This document shows positions 44,838 to 55,076 of a stretch of DNA of 64,000 nucleotides, in pieces. Within the stretch, counting starts at the first letter, position 1; every line of letters begins with the position of its first letter. The position numbers and the translations under genes were made by a program. The notes below the pieces were generated by a model that did not search any database, was not told where the DNA came from, and saw only the letters and a program-made list of their open reading frames with translations. Source of the stretch: Microbacterium sp. SORGH_AS_0969 (lineage in GTDB: Bacteria; Actinomycetota; Actinomycetes; Actinomycetales; Microbacteriaceae); assembly GCF_030818255.1 (NCBI RefSeq), contig NZ_JAUTAG010000001.1, positions 744,001 to 808,000 on the forward strand. The letters run 5' to 3'.

Positions 44838-46898
44838 ATGTCAGACATCACTCGCACCCGGCGTGCGCATACCGCGTCGACCGACACGGTCATGACCCAC
44901 CGCATGATCATGTTCGTGATCTTCGGCCTCATGGCCGGCATGTTCCTATCCGCCCTCGACCAGACGGTCGTCGGCACCTCGATCCGCACGATCGGCGACG
45001 ACCTCCAGGGTCTGAGCCTGCAGGCGTGGGTCACCACGGCATACCTGATCGTGTCGACCATCTCGACGCCCATCTACGGCAAGCTCTCCGACATCTTCGG
45101 GCGCCGGCCGCTGTTCCTCATCGCCATCCTCATCTTCATCATCGGGTCCGTGCTCGCGAGCTTCTCGACCTCGATGATCGAGCTCGCCGCGTTCCGCGCG
45201 ATCCAGGGCCTGGGCGCCGGTGGCCTCATGTCGATGCCCCTCGCGATCATGGGCGACATCCTCGCGCCGCGCGAGCGCGCGAAGTACCAGGGGTACTTCC
45301 TCGCCGTCTTCGGCATCTCGAGCGTCATCGGCCCCCTCGTCGGCGGTATCTTCGCCGGCGCGAGCGAGATCCTCTTCATCACCGGCTGGCGCTGGGTGTT
45401 CCTCATCAACGTGCCGATCGGCATCGTCGCTCTCGCGATCGTGTGGCGCTTCCTCCACATCCCGAAGCAGCCGCGGCACTCGGTGCGCATCGACTGGTGG
45501 GGTGCCACGACCGTCATCGTCGCACTCGTCCCCCTCCTCCTCGTCGCCGAGCAGGGTCGCGAATGGGGCTGGGGCTCGCCGATCGCCCTCGCCTGCTACA
45601 TCGTCGGGGCTCTCGGCATCCTGGCCTTCGTCATCGCCGAGACCTACATGAAGGACGACGCGCTCATTCCGCTGAAGCTCTTCCGCTCGTCGACCTTCTC
45701 GATGGCCACGGTCATCGGCGTGCTCGTCGGCTTCGGCATGTTCGGCGCGATGCTCACGCTGCCGCTCTACCTGCAGCTCGTGCTCGGCTCCACGCCGACG
45801 CAGAGCGGTTTCGAGATGCTGCCGATGATCCTCGGCCTCATGATCGCGTCGATCGTGAGCGGCCAGCTCATCGCCCGCACCGGCCGCTACCGCATGTTCC
45901 CCATCCTCGGCACGCTGCTGATGTCGGTCGGCTTCTTCCTGCTGACGTTCCTGAAGTACGACACCCCGTACTGGCAGGTCGCGCTGTCGATGCTCGTCAT
46001 CGGCCTGGGCCTCGGCCAGCTCATGCAGACGCTGACGATCGCGAGCCAGAACTCCGTGGGCCTGCGCGACATGGGTGTGGCGACCAGCGGGTCGACGTTC
46101 TTCCGTCAGATCGGCGGCACGCTCGGCACGGCCGTGCTGCTGTCGCTGCTGTTCACGCTCATGCCGTCGAACATCATCGGCTCGTTCAGCGACCGCACGA
46201 CGCTGACCGACGCGCTCGACGCCGCGTTCGATCCCACTGTTTCGTCAGCCCCGGCCAACGCGCAGATCATGAACGCGATCTACACCCCGATCGTCACGAA
46301 GACCTCGGATGCCGTCACGCAGCAGGTTCAGCAGGGCGTGCAGCAGGCGACGGATGCCGCGACCCAGGCGGTCGCGCAGCAGGTCGCCGCGGGCCAGATC
46401 CCGGCGGCGGCGCAGGCGCAGGCGACCCAGGTCGCCGTGTCTCAGGCCATCGCCGCCGCGACGACGAAGATCCAGGAGCAGGTGCCCGCCGCGCGGGTCG
46501 CCGCCGACGGAACGGTCTCGCTCGACTTCTCGGATGCCGGGCAGCGCGCCGCGTTCGTCGACACCATCGCCACGAACCTCGAGGACCAGTTCTCGGCGGG
46601 CGACGAGAACACCTCGATCGGCGACTCCACCCTCGATGACACGTCGTTCCTCGTCGGGGCGGACGCGCGTCTCAGCAAGCCGTTCCTGGTCGGGTTCAAC
46701 TCCTCGGCCGTCACGGTCTACTGGGTGGCGATGTCGGTCGTGCTGCTCGCCTTCGTGCTGTCGCTGTTCTTCCGCACGCCGCCGCTGCGCTCGAAGTCGG
46801 CGCTGCAGGAGGCCGCGGACGAACGCCGCGGTCGCGACGACGAAGAGAAGCGCGCCGAGGAATCGGCCGCGCAGGCCGGCGCCCTGATCGCGCCGTAA
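44838..46898 (+). CDS. DHA2-family (EmrB/QacA-type) multidrug efflux transporter with large outer loop
   Basis: A 686-residue MFS exporter with 14 membrane segments. Motif A is YGKLSDIFGRRP, motif C is GYFLAVFGISSVIGPLVGGI, and motif D1 is FLSALDQTVVGTSI. Between the last two helices (about residues 455-635) lies an extracytoplasmic segment of about 180 residues. It has an Ala/Gln-rich helical part (TQQVQQGVQQATDAATQAVA) and an acidic part. Drug or proton antiport is the family role; the substrate is not predictable. Confidence 0.88.
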   Translation: MSDITRTRRAHTASTDTVMTHRMIMFVIFGLMAGMFLSALDQTVVGTSIRTIGDDLQGLSLQAWVTTAYLIVSTISTPIYGKLSDIFGRRPLFLIAILIFIIGSVLASFSTSMIELAAFRAIQGLGAGGLMSMPLAIMGDILAPRERAKYQGYFLAVFGISSVIGPLVGGIFAGASEILFITGWRWVFLINVPIGIVALAIVWRFLHIPKQPRHSVRIDWWGATTVIVALVPLLLVAEQGREWGWGSPIALACYIVGALGILAFVIAETYMKDDALIPLKLFRSSTFSMATVIGVLVGFGMFGAMLTLPLYLQLVLGSTPTQSGFEMLPMILGLMIASIVSGQLIARTGRYRMFPILGTLLMSVGFFLLTFLKYDTPYWQVALSMLVIGLGLGQLMQTLTIASQNSVGLRDMGVATSGSTFFRQIGGTLGTAVLLSLLFTLMPSNIIGSFSDRTTLTDALDAAFDPTVSSAPANAQIMNAIYTPIVTKTSDAVTQQVQQGVQQATDAATQAVAQQVAAGQIPAAAQAQATQVAVSQAIAAATTKIQEQVPAARVAADGTVSLDFSDAGQRAAFVDTIATNLEDQFSAGDENTSIGDSTLDDTSFLVGADARLSKPFLVGFNSSAVTVYWVAMSVVLLAFVLSLFFRTPPLRSKSALQEAADERRGRDDEEKRAEESAAQAGALIAP

Positions 46899-46909
46899 GC
46901 GCAGCGCAC

Positions 46910-46955
46910 ACACCGAAGGGCGAGGCCATCGTTGAGATGCCTCGCCCTTCGGTGT
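46910..46955. terminator. Bidirectional terminator
   Basis: Perfect 17-base arms ACACCGAAGGGCGAGGC and GCCTCGCCCTTCGGTGT around a 12-base loop, between the converging exporter and CoA-ligase genes. Confidence 0.88.
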
Positions 46956-46965
46956 TCTCGCGCGG

Positions 46966-48552
46966 TTACGCGCGCTCGCGCGCCCGAAGGTCCTTCCGCA
47001 GGATCTTGCCCGAAGCCGACTTCGGGATCGCCTCGATGAACTCGACGCGGCGCACCTTCTTGTGCGGCGCGACCTCGGCGGCCACGAACGCCATCACCTC
47101 GTCGGCCGTGAGCCCCGAGTCCGGCGCGGCGACGACGAAGGCCTTGGGAATCTCCTGCTTGTCGTCATCGTCCACGCCGATGACGGCGGCATCCATGATC
47201 CTCGGATGCGACAGCAGCAGAGCCTCGAGCTCGGCCGGGGCGATCTGGTACCCCTTGTACTTGATCAGCTCCTTGAGCCGATCGACGATCGAGAAGTACC
47301 CGCTGACGTGGTGCACGCCGATGTCGCCCGTGTGGAGGAAGCCGTCGGCGTCCAGGGTCTCCGCCGTCGCGTCGGGGCGGTTCAGGTAGCCGAGCATGAC
47401 GTTCGGGCCGCGCACCCAGATCTCCCCCGGCGCGGTGAGACCGTCATCGCCGTGGGCCTCGATCTCGACACCCGTCTCGGGGTCGATGAGCTTGGCATCG
47501 GTGTTCGGCAGAAGCACGCCCACGGAGCTGGCCGGCATGTCGACGCGATCCTCGGGGACGGCGTGCGACACGGGGCTGAGCTCGCTCATGCCGTATCCCT
47601 GCAGGATGCGGGCGCTCATCCGCCGGGCCGCGGCCTCGGCGGTCTCGCCGTCGAGAGGGGCAGCCCCCGAGAAGACGGTGCGCACGGACGAGGTGTCGAA
47701 CTCGTCGACCAGCGGGTGCTTGGCGAGGGCGACCGCGATCGGCGGGGCGATGAAGAGGAACGTGCAGCGGTACTCCTGGATGTTCCGGAGGAACTCGACG
47801 AGATCGAACCGCGGCATCGTCACGAGGCTCGCCCGCTGACGCAACGCCAGATCGAGCAGGACCGTCATGCCGTAGATGTGGAAGAACGGCAGGACCGCGA
47901 GCACGCGGTCATCGCGGTGGAGCTCGATCACGACCCGACACTGGTGGACGTTCGCGACGAGATTGCGATGGGTCAGCATGACGCCCTTCGGGTTCCCCGT
48001 CGTGCCCGACGAGTACGGCAGCACCGCCACGTGCGTCGCCGGATCGAAGCGGACCTCCGGCGGCGTGCGCCCCTCCGCGAGCAGGCTCCGAAGGTCGGGA
48101 TGCCCCTCGGCTCCGTCCAGGACGATCACACGCTCGTCGGGGATCCCCGCCGCCCGCGCCGCCTCGGCCGCCGGCCCGAGCAGCGGCGACACCGTCACGA
48201 GCCAGGTGGCCGCGGCATCCTGGATCTGGTTCTCGATCTCGTGCGCCGTGTAGAGGGAGTTGATTGTCGTGACGATCGCGCCCAGGCGCAGGATGCCGTG
48301 GAACACCGTCGCGAAGGCGGGAACGTTCGGGCAGAGCAGAGCCACGACGGTCTCGGTGTCGACACCGCGCGCGGCGAGCGCTCCCGCGAAGGCGTCGACC
48401 TGGGCGCGGAGCGATCGGTACGTGGTCTCGGCTCCGGTCGCCGGGTCGATCAGGGCGACACGGTCCAGGTCGGCCTCGACGAGCGAGCCGAACAGGTCGT
48501 CGTAGATGCTGTCGTCGGGGATGTCGACGGGCGGGTACGGGCTCTGGAACAC
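46966..48552 (-). CDS. Acyl/aryl-CoA ligase (4-coumarate-CoA ligase-like)
   Basis: Adenylates a carboxylic acid and transfers it to CoA. The 528-residue product has the P-loop-like LPYSSGTTGNPKGVMLTHRN, GYGMSELSP, TGDIG and the C-terminal KYKGYQIAPAELEALLLSHP with the catalytic Lys in PKSASGKILRKDL. GTG at 48552 with GAAGGAGA upstream gives the standard 4CL-type start (SPYPPVDIPD). The frame stays open far upstream into chrA, but only because of the indel there. Confidence 0.9.
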   Translation of the reverse strand: MFQSPYPPVDIPDDSIYDDLFGSLVEADLDRVALIDPATGAETTYRSLRAQVDAFAGALAARGVDTETVVALLCPNVPAFATVFHGILRLGAIVTTINSLYTAHEIENQIQDAAATWLVTVSPLLGPAAEAARAAGIPDERVIVLDGAEGHPDLRSLLAEGRTPPEVRFDPATHVAVLPYSSGTTGNPKGVMLTHRNLVANVHQCRVVIELHRDDRVLAVLPFFHIYGMTVLLDLALRQRASLVTMPRFDLVEFLRNIQEYRCTFLFIAPPIAVALAKHPLVDEFDTSSVRTVFSGAAPLDGETAEAAARRMSARILQGYGMSELSPVSHAVPEDRVDMPASSVGVLLPNTDAKLIDPETGVEIEAHGDDGLTAPGEIWVRGPNVMLGYLNRPDATAETLDADGFLHTGDIGVHHVSGYFSIVDRLKELIKYKGYQIAPAELEALLLSHPRIMDAAVIGVDDDDKQEIPKAFVVAAPDSGLTADEVMAFVAAEVAPHKKVRRVEFIEAIPKSASGKILRKDLRARERA

Positions 48553-48641
48553 GGGCTTCTCCTTCGAAACCGGGCGGCGTGCGCCCATCCTGGCACCGAC
48601 GAGACGCGGTGTCACGGATGCCGACACCGAGAATCGATCTG

Positions 48642-49839
48642 CTACGTGAGCAGTCGAATCGCCACTCCGCCCACGGCGCCGATGATCACCACCGCCCACG
48701 CGGGCACGCGGAATCGCGTGAGCAGCACGAATCCGAGCAGTGCCAGCAGGAACGGCGCGGGTCCGGTCACCGCGGTCGTGAACACCGGCGTGTAGAGAGC
48801 CGCGCCCAGGATGCCGACGACCGCGGCATTCGCCCCGCGCATCGCCGAGCGGACGAGCGGCCTCTCGCGCACGGCGTCCCAGAACGGCAGCACGCCCACC
48901 AGCACGAGGAAGCCCGGGAGGAAGATCGCGGCCAGGGCGATCGCAGCACCCGCGATCCCGCCGGGGCCGACAGTGCTCACTGCGCCGAGGAACGCGGCGA
49001 ACGTGAACAGCGGGCCGGGCACGGCCTGCGCAGCCCCGTAACCGGCGAGGAATGTCTCGGGCGAGACCCACCCCGTCTGCACGACCTCCGCCTGCAGCAG
49101 CGGGAGCACGACGTGACCGCCACCGAAGACGAGGGCGCCCGAGCGGAAGAAGGCGTCGGCGAGGGCGAGGGCGCCCGAACCGCTGACGGCGGCGAGCGCC
49201 GGGAGACCGAGAAGTCCCACACCCGCGAGCACGAGGCATCCGATCGCCACCGCCCGGGGGACTCCGAAGGAGGGCAGCGGTGCGGATGCTGCTTCGGTCA
49301 CGCCGCGCAGGAGCACCAGGCCGGCGACGACTCCGACGCCGAGGGCCCCGAGCTGGCCGATGGCTCCCGGCGCGAGCAGGGCCAGAGCCGCCGCCACGAC
49401 GGCGATGCCCGCGCGGGTCGCGTCGGGGGTGAGAGTTCGCGCCATCCCCCACACGGCCTGCGCGACGATCGCGACGGCGATGATCGTGAGGCCCTCGAGC
49501 ACCCTCGGCGCCGATCGGTCCGCCGAAGAGCGCGGCCCCTCCGGCGAAGGCGACGAGCAGCACCGCCGAGGGAAGGGTGAACGCGAAGAAGGCCGCGACC
49601 GCACCGAGGAACCCGGCGCGCTGCAGCCCCATCGCGAAGCCGACCTGGCTCGATGCCGGCCCCGGGAGGAACTGGCACAGCGCGACGAGATCCGCGTAGG
49701 CGCGATCGTCCATCCACTTTCGGCGGACGACGAGATCGTCGCGGAAGTACCCGAGGTGCGCGACGGGGCCACCGAACGAGGTCAGACCGAGGCGGAGGAA
49801 CGCCCGGAACACCTCCCACGGGCTCCCGGTTCTGTGCAT
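48642..49839 (-). pseudogene. chrA: Chromate transporter ChrA, frameshifted
   Basis: Residues from MHRTGSPWEVFRAFLRLGLT through LCQFLPGPASSQVGFAMGLQ and a run ending FGGPIGAE are in one frame. The rest (VLEGLTIIAVAIVAQAVWGM ... SGALVFGGGHVVLPLL ... GIRLLT-like end) is in another. The break is at the CCC run 49502-49504 (minus GGG), where removing one base gives a continuous two-domain CHR protein of 398 residues. Both halves are otherwise intact, so this is a fresh mutation or a sequencing error. Confidence 0.85.
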
Positions 49840-49894
49840 CGGTCCGTCCTATCGGCCCCGAGAGAACAGCAGGTGAACCGTCAGCAGGTGAACG

Positions 49895-50874
49895 TCAGCG
49901 GAGCGGCTCGGCCAGCAAGGCATCGACGAGACGCAGCGTGGCGGTCGTCCGCTCCTGGTCCGCACGGATGTCGGCGCCGCCGATCGCGTCGCGCAGGCGC
50001 TCGACCTCTCGCCGACCATGACGTTCTCGTGCGCCTCGACGCGGATGATCTCGGCGTCTCCCCCGCGCGGCGTGAACTCGAGGACGCGTGGGGCGTCGAT
50101 CGTGTCGATCCGCAGCGAGGCGTCCTCGCCCTGGATCTCGCTCGACAGGGAGGTGTCGGTGATCTTCGACCAGGCGATGTCGGCGACGAATCCGTCGTAG
50201 GCAGCCAGGGCGCTCCCGAGCCCGTCGGTCCCCGAGGCGATGCCGATCCGGACGCCCTGCACCGCCCGCGGAACGCCGAAGAGCTGGACGAGCGCGTGCA
50301 GGGGGTACACACCGAGGTCGCGCAGCGCGCTGCCGCCGAGGGCCGGGTCGAAGATGTTCGTCTGCTCGCCGGCGAGCACGTGGTCGTAGCGCGCCGAGCG
50401 CTTCTCGTAGCGCAGCGAGACCCGGCGCACCGTCCCGAGCTTCGGCAGCACATCGGCAACGGCCGCGAGGCCCGGGTCGTACGCGGTCCGCATCGCCTCC
50501 AGCAACACGACGCCGCGCGTGGCCGCGCGCCCGACCAGCTCTTCCCACTGCGGCGCGGTCAGCGTCGCCGGCTTCTCGACGAGGGCCGGGATGCCGGCAT
50601 CCAGAACCGTCTGCGCCTGCGCGACGTGCGCGGAGTTCGGGCTCGCGAGGTACACCGCGTCGATGTCACCGGCATCGAGAAGAGCCCGGAGCCCGAGGGC
50701 GATGCCCGGGGCGCCGATCTTGTCGGCGAAGGCGCGTGCGCGCTCCTCATCGCGCGAGGCGACGCGACCCACCTCGACCCCGTCGACGACGTCGACGGCC
50801 TCGGCGAAGCGTTCGGAGATGCTGCTGGTGCCGACGATGCCGATGCGGATCATTCCTCCATCATCGCGGCTCAC
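49895..50874 (-). pseudogene. Gfo/Idh/MocA-type oxidoreductase with 3' frameshift
   Basis: The N-terminal Rossmann part (MIRIGIVGTSSISERFAEAV, DAVYLASPNSAHVAQAQTVL, LVEKPATLTAPQWEEL) and catalytic domain (YEKRSARYDH, GGSALRDLGVYPLHALVQLF) are intact to about residue 290. After HENVMVGE the expected tail (VERLRDAIGGADIRADQERT, then TATLRLVDALLAEPLR) continues in another frame. An extra AG (CT at 50006-50010 on plus) explains it. Unrepaired, the frame runs past to 49849 with an Arg/Cys-rich tail. The start is GTG 50874 or ATG 50853. Confidence 0.8.
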
Positions 50875-50957
50875 CCCGACCGATTCGGCAGGACCGTCCG
50901 GGGAGTGCGCAAAACGTCCCGCTAGGATCGCGATGATCGCACCAGACCCGAGGGATC

Positions 50958-52107
50958 ATGACCACGACACGCGCCCAGCATCGCCGCCGCACCACGCGTC
51001 GGACGCGCCCTTCGCCGAACCCTCGTCGCCACGACGGCGATCGTGCTGATCGCGGGCGGAGTGACCGCCTTCGCCCTGACACGCGGAGCATCGACTCCCA
51101 CCGCGGACGGCACGACCGCACCCTCGGTCGAAGACACCCCGACCCCGACGCCGACACCCAAGACGGCATCGGAGCAGCTCCTGGCGACGACGACCGACCC
51201 GAAAGCGTGCGCGGTGTCCTTCGCGGGCGACGGGATCGCTCTCGCCCCGCAGTTGCAGACACAGGACACGCTGTACGCGGCTCTGCCCCTCCCCCAGGCC
51301 GACGGTCGCGTGTTCGCCGGCTGGTACGAGACCGCCGCGGACGCCGCCGCCATGACGCTTCCCGCCCGGGTGAACGGGTCCGATGTCGTCACGTGCACCG
51401 CGCAAGAGAAGACGTTGCACGCCGGCTGGACGACGCCCGACGCGAACGCGGCCGAGGATGCCAGCATCCCGATCTTGATGTACCACCAGTTCACGACGAA
51501 GCCCGAGGGCGAAGACAACTGGCTGCGCCTCAACTACGCCTACATCGGCGACTTCGACGCGCAAATGGCCTACATCCAGGAGGGCGGCTTCTACCTGCCC
51601 ACCTGGGATGAGCTCAGCGCCTTCATCGACGGCAAGGTGTTCCTCCCCAAGCACTCGGTCATCATCACCGACGATGACGCCGACAGCACGTGGCTCGAAC
51701 TCGCCGCCCCCATCGTCGACAAGCGCCACCTGCTCACGACATCGTTCGTCATCACCTCGGCCCGCACCGAGCCGACCCCGAACCGCTTCGTGCTCCAGCG
51801 CTCCCACACGCACGACATGCACCGCGCGGGCGAGAACGGCAAGGGGCGGATGGTGAACGACGACGCCGACACGATCGCCGCCGACCTCGAGCAGTCCGCG
51901 ACGATCCTCGGGGCGAAAGAGGTCGTCGCGTACCCGTTCGGTCACTACAACGACACGACGAAGGAAGGGGTGCGCAAAGCCGGCTTCGAACTGGGGCGCA
52001 CCATCGAGAACGGGTACGTGCGCATCGGCACCGACAAGCTCGCTCTTCCGGTCATCCGGATGAACTACGGGATGACCGTCGACGACCTGAAGGATGCCAT
52101 CGGCTGA
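50958..52107 (+). pseudogene. Polysaccharide deacetylase-like membrane protein, frameshifted near its N-terminus
   Basis: From 51043 the frame reads VLIAGGVTAFALTRG (membrane anchor), a Thr/Pro linker, an InlB_B-like beta repeat (FAGWYETAADAAAM), and a NodB-type domain. That domain has IPILMYHQF, ITDDDADS (metal Asp), RSHTHDMH (metal His) and YPFGHY. No start codon suits this frame: the likely ATG (50958, MTTTRAQHRRRTTRR) is one base out of frame. One extra base between 51000 and 51015 would repair it, giving 382 residues. Confidence 0.75.
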
Positions 52108-52249
52108 TCGGCGGGGCGCACCCTATCGGGGAGGAGTGGGGTTGAACATCTGCTACCTCCCAGGTAACTGATCCACAATACCAAGTTGAGCACGCGTCGG
52201 CCGGTCTACGCTGTGTCTTCCTGGCTTCCCTTCTGAAACGCGAGAGCCC

Positions 52250-53380
52250 ATGATCCTTTCCGTCATCGTTCCGACCTTCAACGAAGGTCCGAACGTCGCC
52301 GAACTCGTTCGACGGACGGCGGCCGCGCTCCCGGGTCGTGACATCGAGATCATCTTCGTCGACGACTCCACCGACGACACCCCCGAGATCATCCGCGGTG
52401 TCGCGCAGAACGCGCCGGTCCCGGTGCGGCTGATCCACCGCGATGCGCCCCAGGGCGGACTCGGCGGCGCGGTCGTCGAGGGCATCAAGGCCGCGGCATC
52501 CGATTTCTGCGTCGTCATGGACGGCGACCTGCAGCACCCGCCGGAGGTCATCGCCGATCTGCTCGCGCGCGCCGAGGTGGGCGACGCAGAGGTGGTGGTC
52601 GCCTCGCGCTACGTCGACGGCGGCACCTCCGACGGCCTCGCGAACGCCGTGCGCACGATGGTCTCGCGCGCCTCGACGCTGCTCACCAAGGCGATGTTCC
52701 CGAAGAAGCTGCACAACTGCTCCGACCCGATGACGGGCTTCTTCCTCATCGACCGCCGCTCGCTCGACATCGAGGAACTGCGCCCGCGCGGCTTCAAGAT
52801 CCTGCTCGAGATCCTCGCGCGCAAGCAGATGCGCGTCGCCGAGGTGCCGTTCGACTTCGCTCCCCGCTTCGCGGGCGAGAGCAAGGCCTCGTTCAGCCAG
52901 GGCATGCGCTTCATCACGCAACTGACCATGCTCCGCTTCGGCCGCATGTCGGCCTTCGCCGTCGTCGGCGGCCTCGGAGCCGTGGCAAACCTCGCGATCA
53001 TGTGGGGTCTGCAGACCGTCGGCGTGCAGTACCTCGTCGCCGCGGTCATTGCGAGCGTGCTGACCATCATCGCCAACTTCATCGCGCTCGAGTACCTCGT
53101 CTTCGCCGACATGCGCGAGGAGTCGGGGCTCATGCGGCACCGCTTCATCAAGTCGTTCACGTTCAACGGCATCGAGGCGATCGTGCGCATCCCGGTCATC
53201 TGGCTGCTCGTCAACGAGGCGCACATCCAGAGCGTGCTCGCGGCGGCCCTCACGCTCATCGCGGCGTTCATCATCCGCTTCGTGTTCCACGCCCTTGTCG
53301 TGTACGCGCCGAAGAAGGCTCAGGCCGCGCCCGCCGTGGCCGCGGTGCGCGAACCCCTCGAGGACGAACTCGCGGCCTGA
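52250..53380 (+). CDS. Polyprenyl-phosphate mannose-type glycosyltransferase fused to GtrA membrane domain
   Basis: A 376-residue protein. The GT2 catalytic domain (ILSVIVPTFNEGPNVAELVR, FVDDSTDDTPEII, DGDLQHPPE) is followed by about four membrane helices of the GtrA/DPMS_2 type (FAVVGGLGAVANLAIMWGLQ ... LAAALTLIAAFIIRFVFHAL). The fused form is typical of actinobacterial dolichol-phosphate-mannose synthases that supply mannose for cell-envelope glycans. A spaced TTGAGC and TACGCT upstream could be its promoter. Confidence 0.88.
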   Translation: MILSVIVPTFNEGPNVAELVRRTAAALPGRDIEIIFVDDSTDDTPEIIRGVAQNAPVPVRLIHRDAPQGGLGGAVVEGIKAAASDFCVVMDGDLQHPPEVIADLLARAEVGDAEVVVASRYVDGGTSDGLANAVRTMVSRASTLLTKAMFPKKLHNCSDPMTGFFLIDRRSLDIEELRPRGFKILLEILARKQMRVAEVPFDFAPRFAGESKASFSQGMRFITQLTMLRFGRMSAFAVVGGLGAVANLAIMWGLQTVGVQYLVAAVIASVLTIIANFIALEYLVFADMREESGLMRHRFIKSFTFNGIEAIVRIPVIWLLVNEAHIQSVLAAALTLIAAFIIRFVFHALVVYAPKKAQAAPAVAAVREPLEDELAA

Positions 53381-53425
53381 CTCCTCGGCCGCCTTCGGCC
53401 CCGCTCTCCGGCGTACCCTGGAGGC

Positions 53426-53683
53426 ATGTCCTCTGACGCTCCCATCCGCATGTTCGGCGCCGACTGGTGCCGCGATTGCATCCGCACGAAGAAGCAGCTC
53501 GACGACCTCGGCATCGCCTACGAGTACGTCGACCTCGTGGCCGACCCCGCCGCCGCCGACGTGGCGAAGGAGATCTCGGGCCGGACGAGCATCCCGGTCG
53601 TGGTGTACCCCGACTCGAGCCACCACGTCGAGCCGAGCAACGCCGACGTCGAGGCGAAGCTGCGCGAACTGTCGCTGATCTGA
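53426..53683 (+). CDS. Glutaredoxin-like (mycoredoxin-type) protein
   Basis: An 85-residue thioredoxin-fold protein with the redox motif ADWCRDC near residue 14 and the cis-Pro strand SIPVVVYPDSS. The length and CxxC form match mycoredoxins and NrdH-like proteins. In actinobacteria these reduce mycothiol mixed disulphides. It ends 3 bases before kynU. Confidence 0.85.
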   Translation: MSSDAPIRMFGADWCRDCIRTKKQLDDLGIAYEYVDLVADPAAADVAKEISGRTSIPVVVYPDSSHHVEPSNADVEAKLRELSLI

Positions 53684-53686
53684 CCC

Positions 53687-54934
53687 TTGTCGACGGATGT
53701 GACGGCCGCTTTCGCGTCCGAGGCGGCAGCTCTCGACGCCGCCGACCCCCTCGCGCAGAACCGCGACGCCTTCGTCGGCGCCGAGACGTCGCTGATCTAC
53801 TTCGACGGCAACTCCCTCGGGCGGCCTCCGCGGGCGACCGCGGAGCGTCTCGCGCGCTTCGTCGAAGACGAGTGGGGCGGTCGCCTCATCCGGGGCTGGG
53901 ACGAGTCCTGGATGCAGCTGCCGTTCGAGATCGGTGACCGCATCGGCGCCGCAGCCCTGGGCGCTGCCGCAGGCCAGACCGTCATCGGCGATTCGACGAC
54001 GGTGCTCCTCTACAAGCTCCTGCGTGCCGCCCTGGACGCGCAGATGGCCGCCGACCCCGACCGCGTCGAGATCGTCGTCGGCCGCGACGACTTCCCGACC
54101 GATCGGTACCTGGTCGAGGGCATCGCCGCAGAACGCGGGGCGCGCGTGGTGTGGGTCGAGGTCGACACGACGCGCGGCGTCGAACCGGGGCTCCTCCGCG
54201 CGGTGGTCGGCCCCCGCACGGCGGTCGTCCTGCTGAGCCACGTGTCGTATCGCTCGGGGTTCCTCGCCGACGGGGCCGAGCTGACACGCATCGCGCAGGA
54301 TGCCGGAGCGCTCGTGCTGTGGGACCTGTGCCACTCGGCGGGTTCGGTGCCGGTCGAGCTCGACGCGTGGGGCACCGATCTCGCCGTCGGGTGCACCTAT
54401 AAGTACCTCAACGGCGGACCCGGGTCCCCCGCCTTCGCCTACGTCGCCACGCGCCACCACGACACCCTCGCCCAGCCGGTCCAGGGGTGGATGGGGGCGG
54501 CCGATGTCTTCTCGATGGGCCCGGAGTACCGGCCCGCGACGGGGATGCGCCGCTTCCTCTCGGGGACGCCGCCGATCCTCGGCATGATCGCGATGCAGGA
54601 CACGCTCGACCTCCTCGAAACGGCGGGGATCGCCGCCGTGCGTGAGAAGTCCGTCGCGCTCACCGAGTTCGCTCTGCGCGTGAGCGATGGCATCCTGTCT
54701 CCCCTCGACGTCCGTGTCGCCTCACCGCGGGACGCGGCGGAGCGGGGCGGGCACGTGACGCTCTCGCACCCGGCGATGCGCGCGGTCACCGCCCGCCTGT
54801 GGACGCAGGACGTCCTGCCCGACTACCGCGATCCGGGGGGACTGCGCATCGGCCTGTCACCGCTGTCGACGAGCTTCGCCGAGGTGCTCACGGGCCTCGA
54901 GGCGGTCGCCGAGGCGTTACGCGCCGAGGCCTGA
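53687..54934 (+). CDS. kynU: Kynureninase
   Basis: A PLP enzyme cleaving kynurenine to anthranilate and alanine. The 415-residue product has IYFDGNSLGRPPRAT, VLWDLCHSAGSVPVELDAWG (PLP Asp), TYKYLNGGPGSPAF with the Schiff-base Lys, and QGWMG. The start is uncertain: TTG at 53687 or GTG at 53699, neither with a strong ribosome site. No kynurenine formamidase or dioxygenase gene is adjacent, so it may serve salvage or a linked pathway elsewhere. Confidence 0.92.
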   Translation: MSTDVTAAFASEAAALDAADPLAQNRDAFVGAETSLIYFDGNSLGRPPRATAERLARFVEDEWGGRLIRGWDESWMQLPFEIGDRIGAAALGAAAGQTVIGDSTTVLLYKLLRAALDAQMAADPDRVEIVVGRDDFPTDRYLVEGIAAERGARVVWVEVDTTRGVEPGLLRAVVGPRTAVVLLSHVSYRSGFLADGAELTRIAQDAGALVLWDLCHSAGSVPVELDAWGTDLAVGCTYKYLNGGPGSPAFAYVATRHHDTLAQPVQGWMGAADVFSMGPEYRPATGMRRFLSGTPPILGMIAMQDTLDLLETAGIAAVREKSVALTEFALRVSDGILSPLDVRVASPRDAAERGGHVTLSHPAMRAVTARLWTQDVLPDYRDPGGLRIGLSPLSTSFAEVLTGLEAVAEALRAEA

Positions 54935-54985
54935 GCCCGCCCCTTCCCGGCGCGGCGCGGCGGGTCTCACCGCGAGGTTGGACAT

Positions 54986-55043
54986 CGAGTGTCCACGAAA
55001 CGCCGTAACCGGGGGCGCGGTTGCGGCGTGTCTTGGACACTCG
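54986..55043. repeat. Palindromic element, family A copy 2 (between converging genes)
   Basis: Arms begin CGAGTGTCCA (54986-54995) and end TGGACACTCG (55034-55043). Inner bases pair as AACGCCG...CGGCGTG and AACC...GGTT. It shares GAGTGTCCA/TGGACACTC and the inner GTGT with the element at 8227-8293. It lies between the 3' ends of kynU and the ROK regulator. Confidence 0.7.
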
Positions 55044-55076
55044 ACGAGATCGAGGGTCGCGGGTGGCACGGCGCGG

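Noticed and set aside
49502..49504. Programmed frameshifting in chrA
   Set aside because: No slippery heptamer with a downstream structure stands out, ChrA is not known to use recoding, and other indels nearby point to mutation or sequence error.
46966..49839. One continuous 957-codon frame joining ChrA and the CoA ligase
   Set aside because: The middle part is out-of-frame ChrA. The fusion exists only because the indel at 49502-49504 moves ChrA's first part into the ligase frame. The ligase has its own GTG and ribosome site at 48552.
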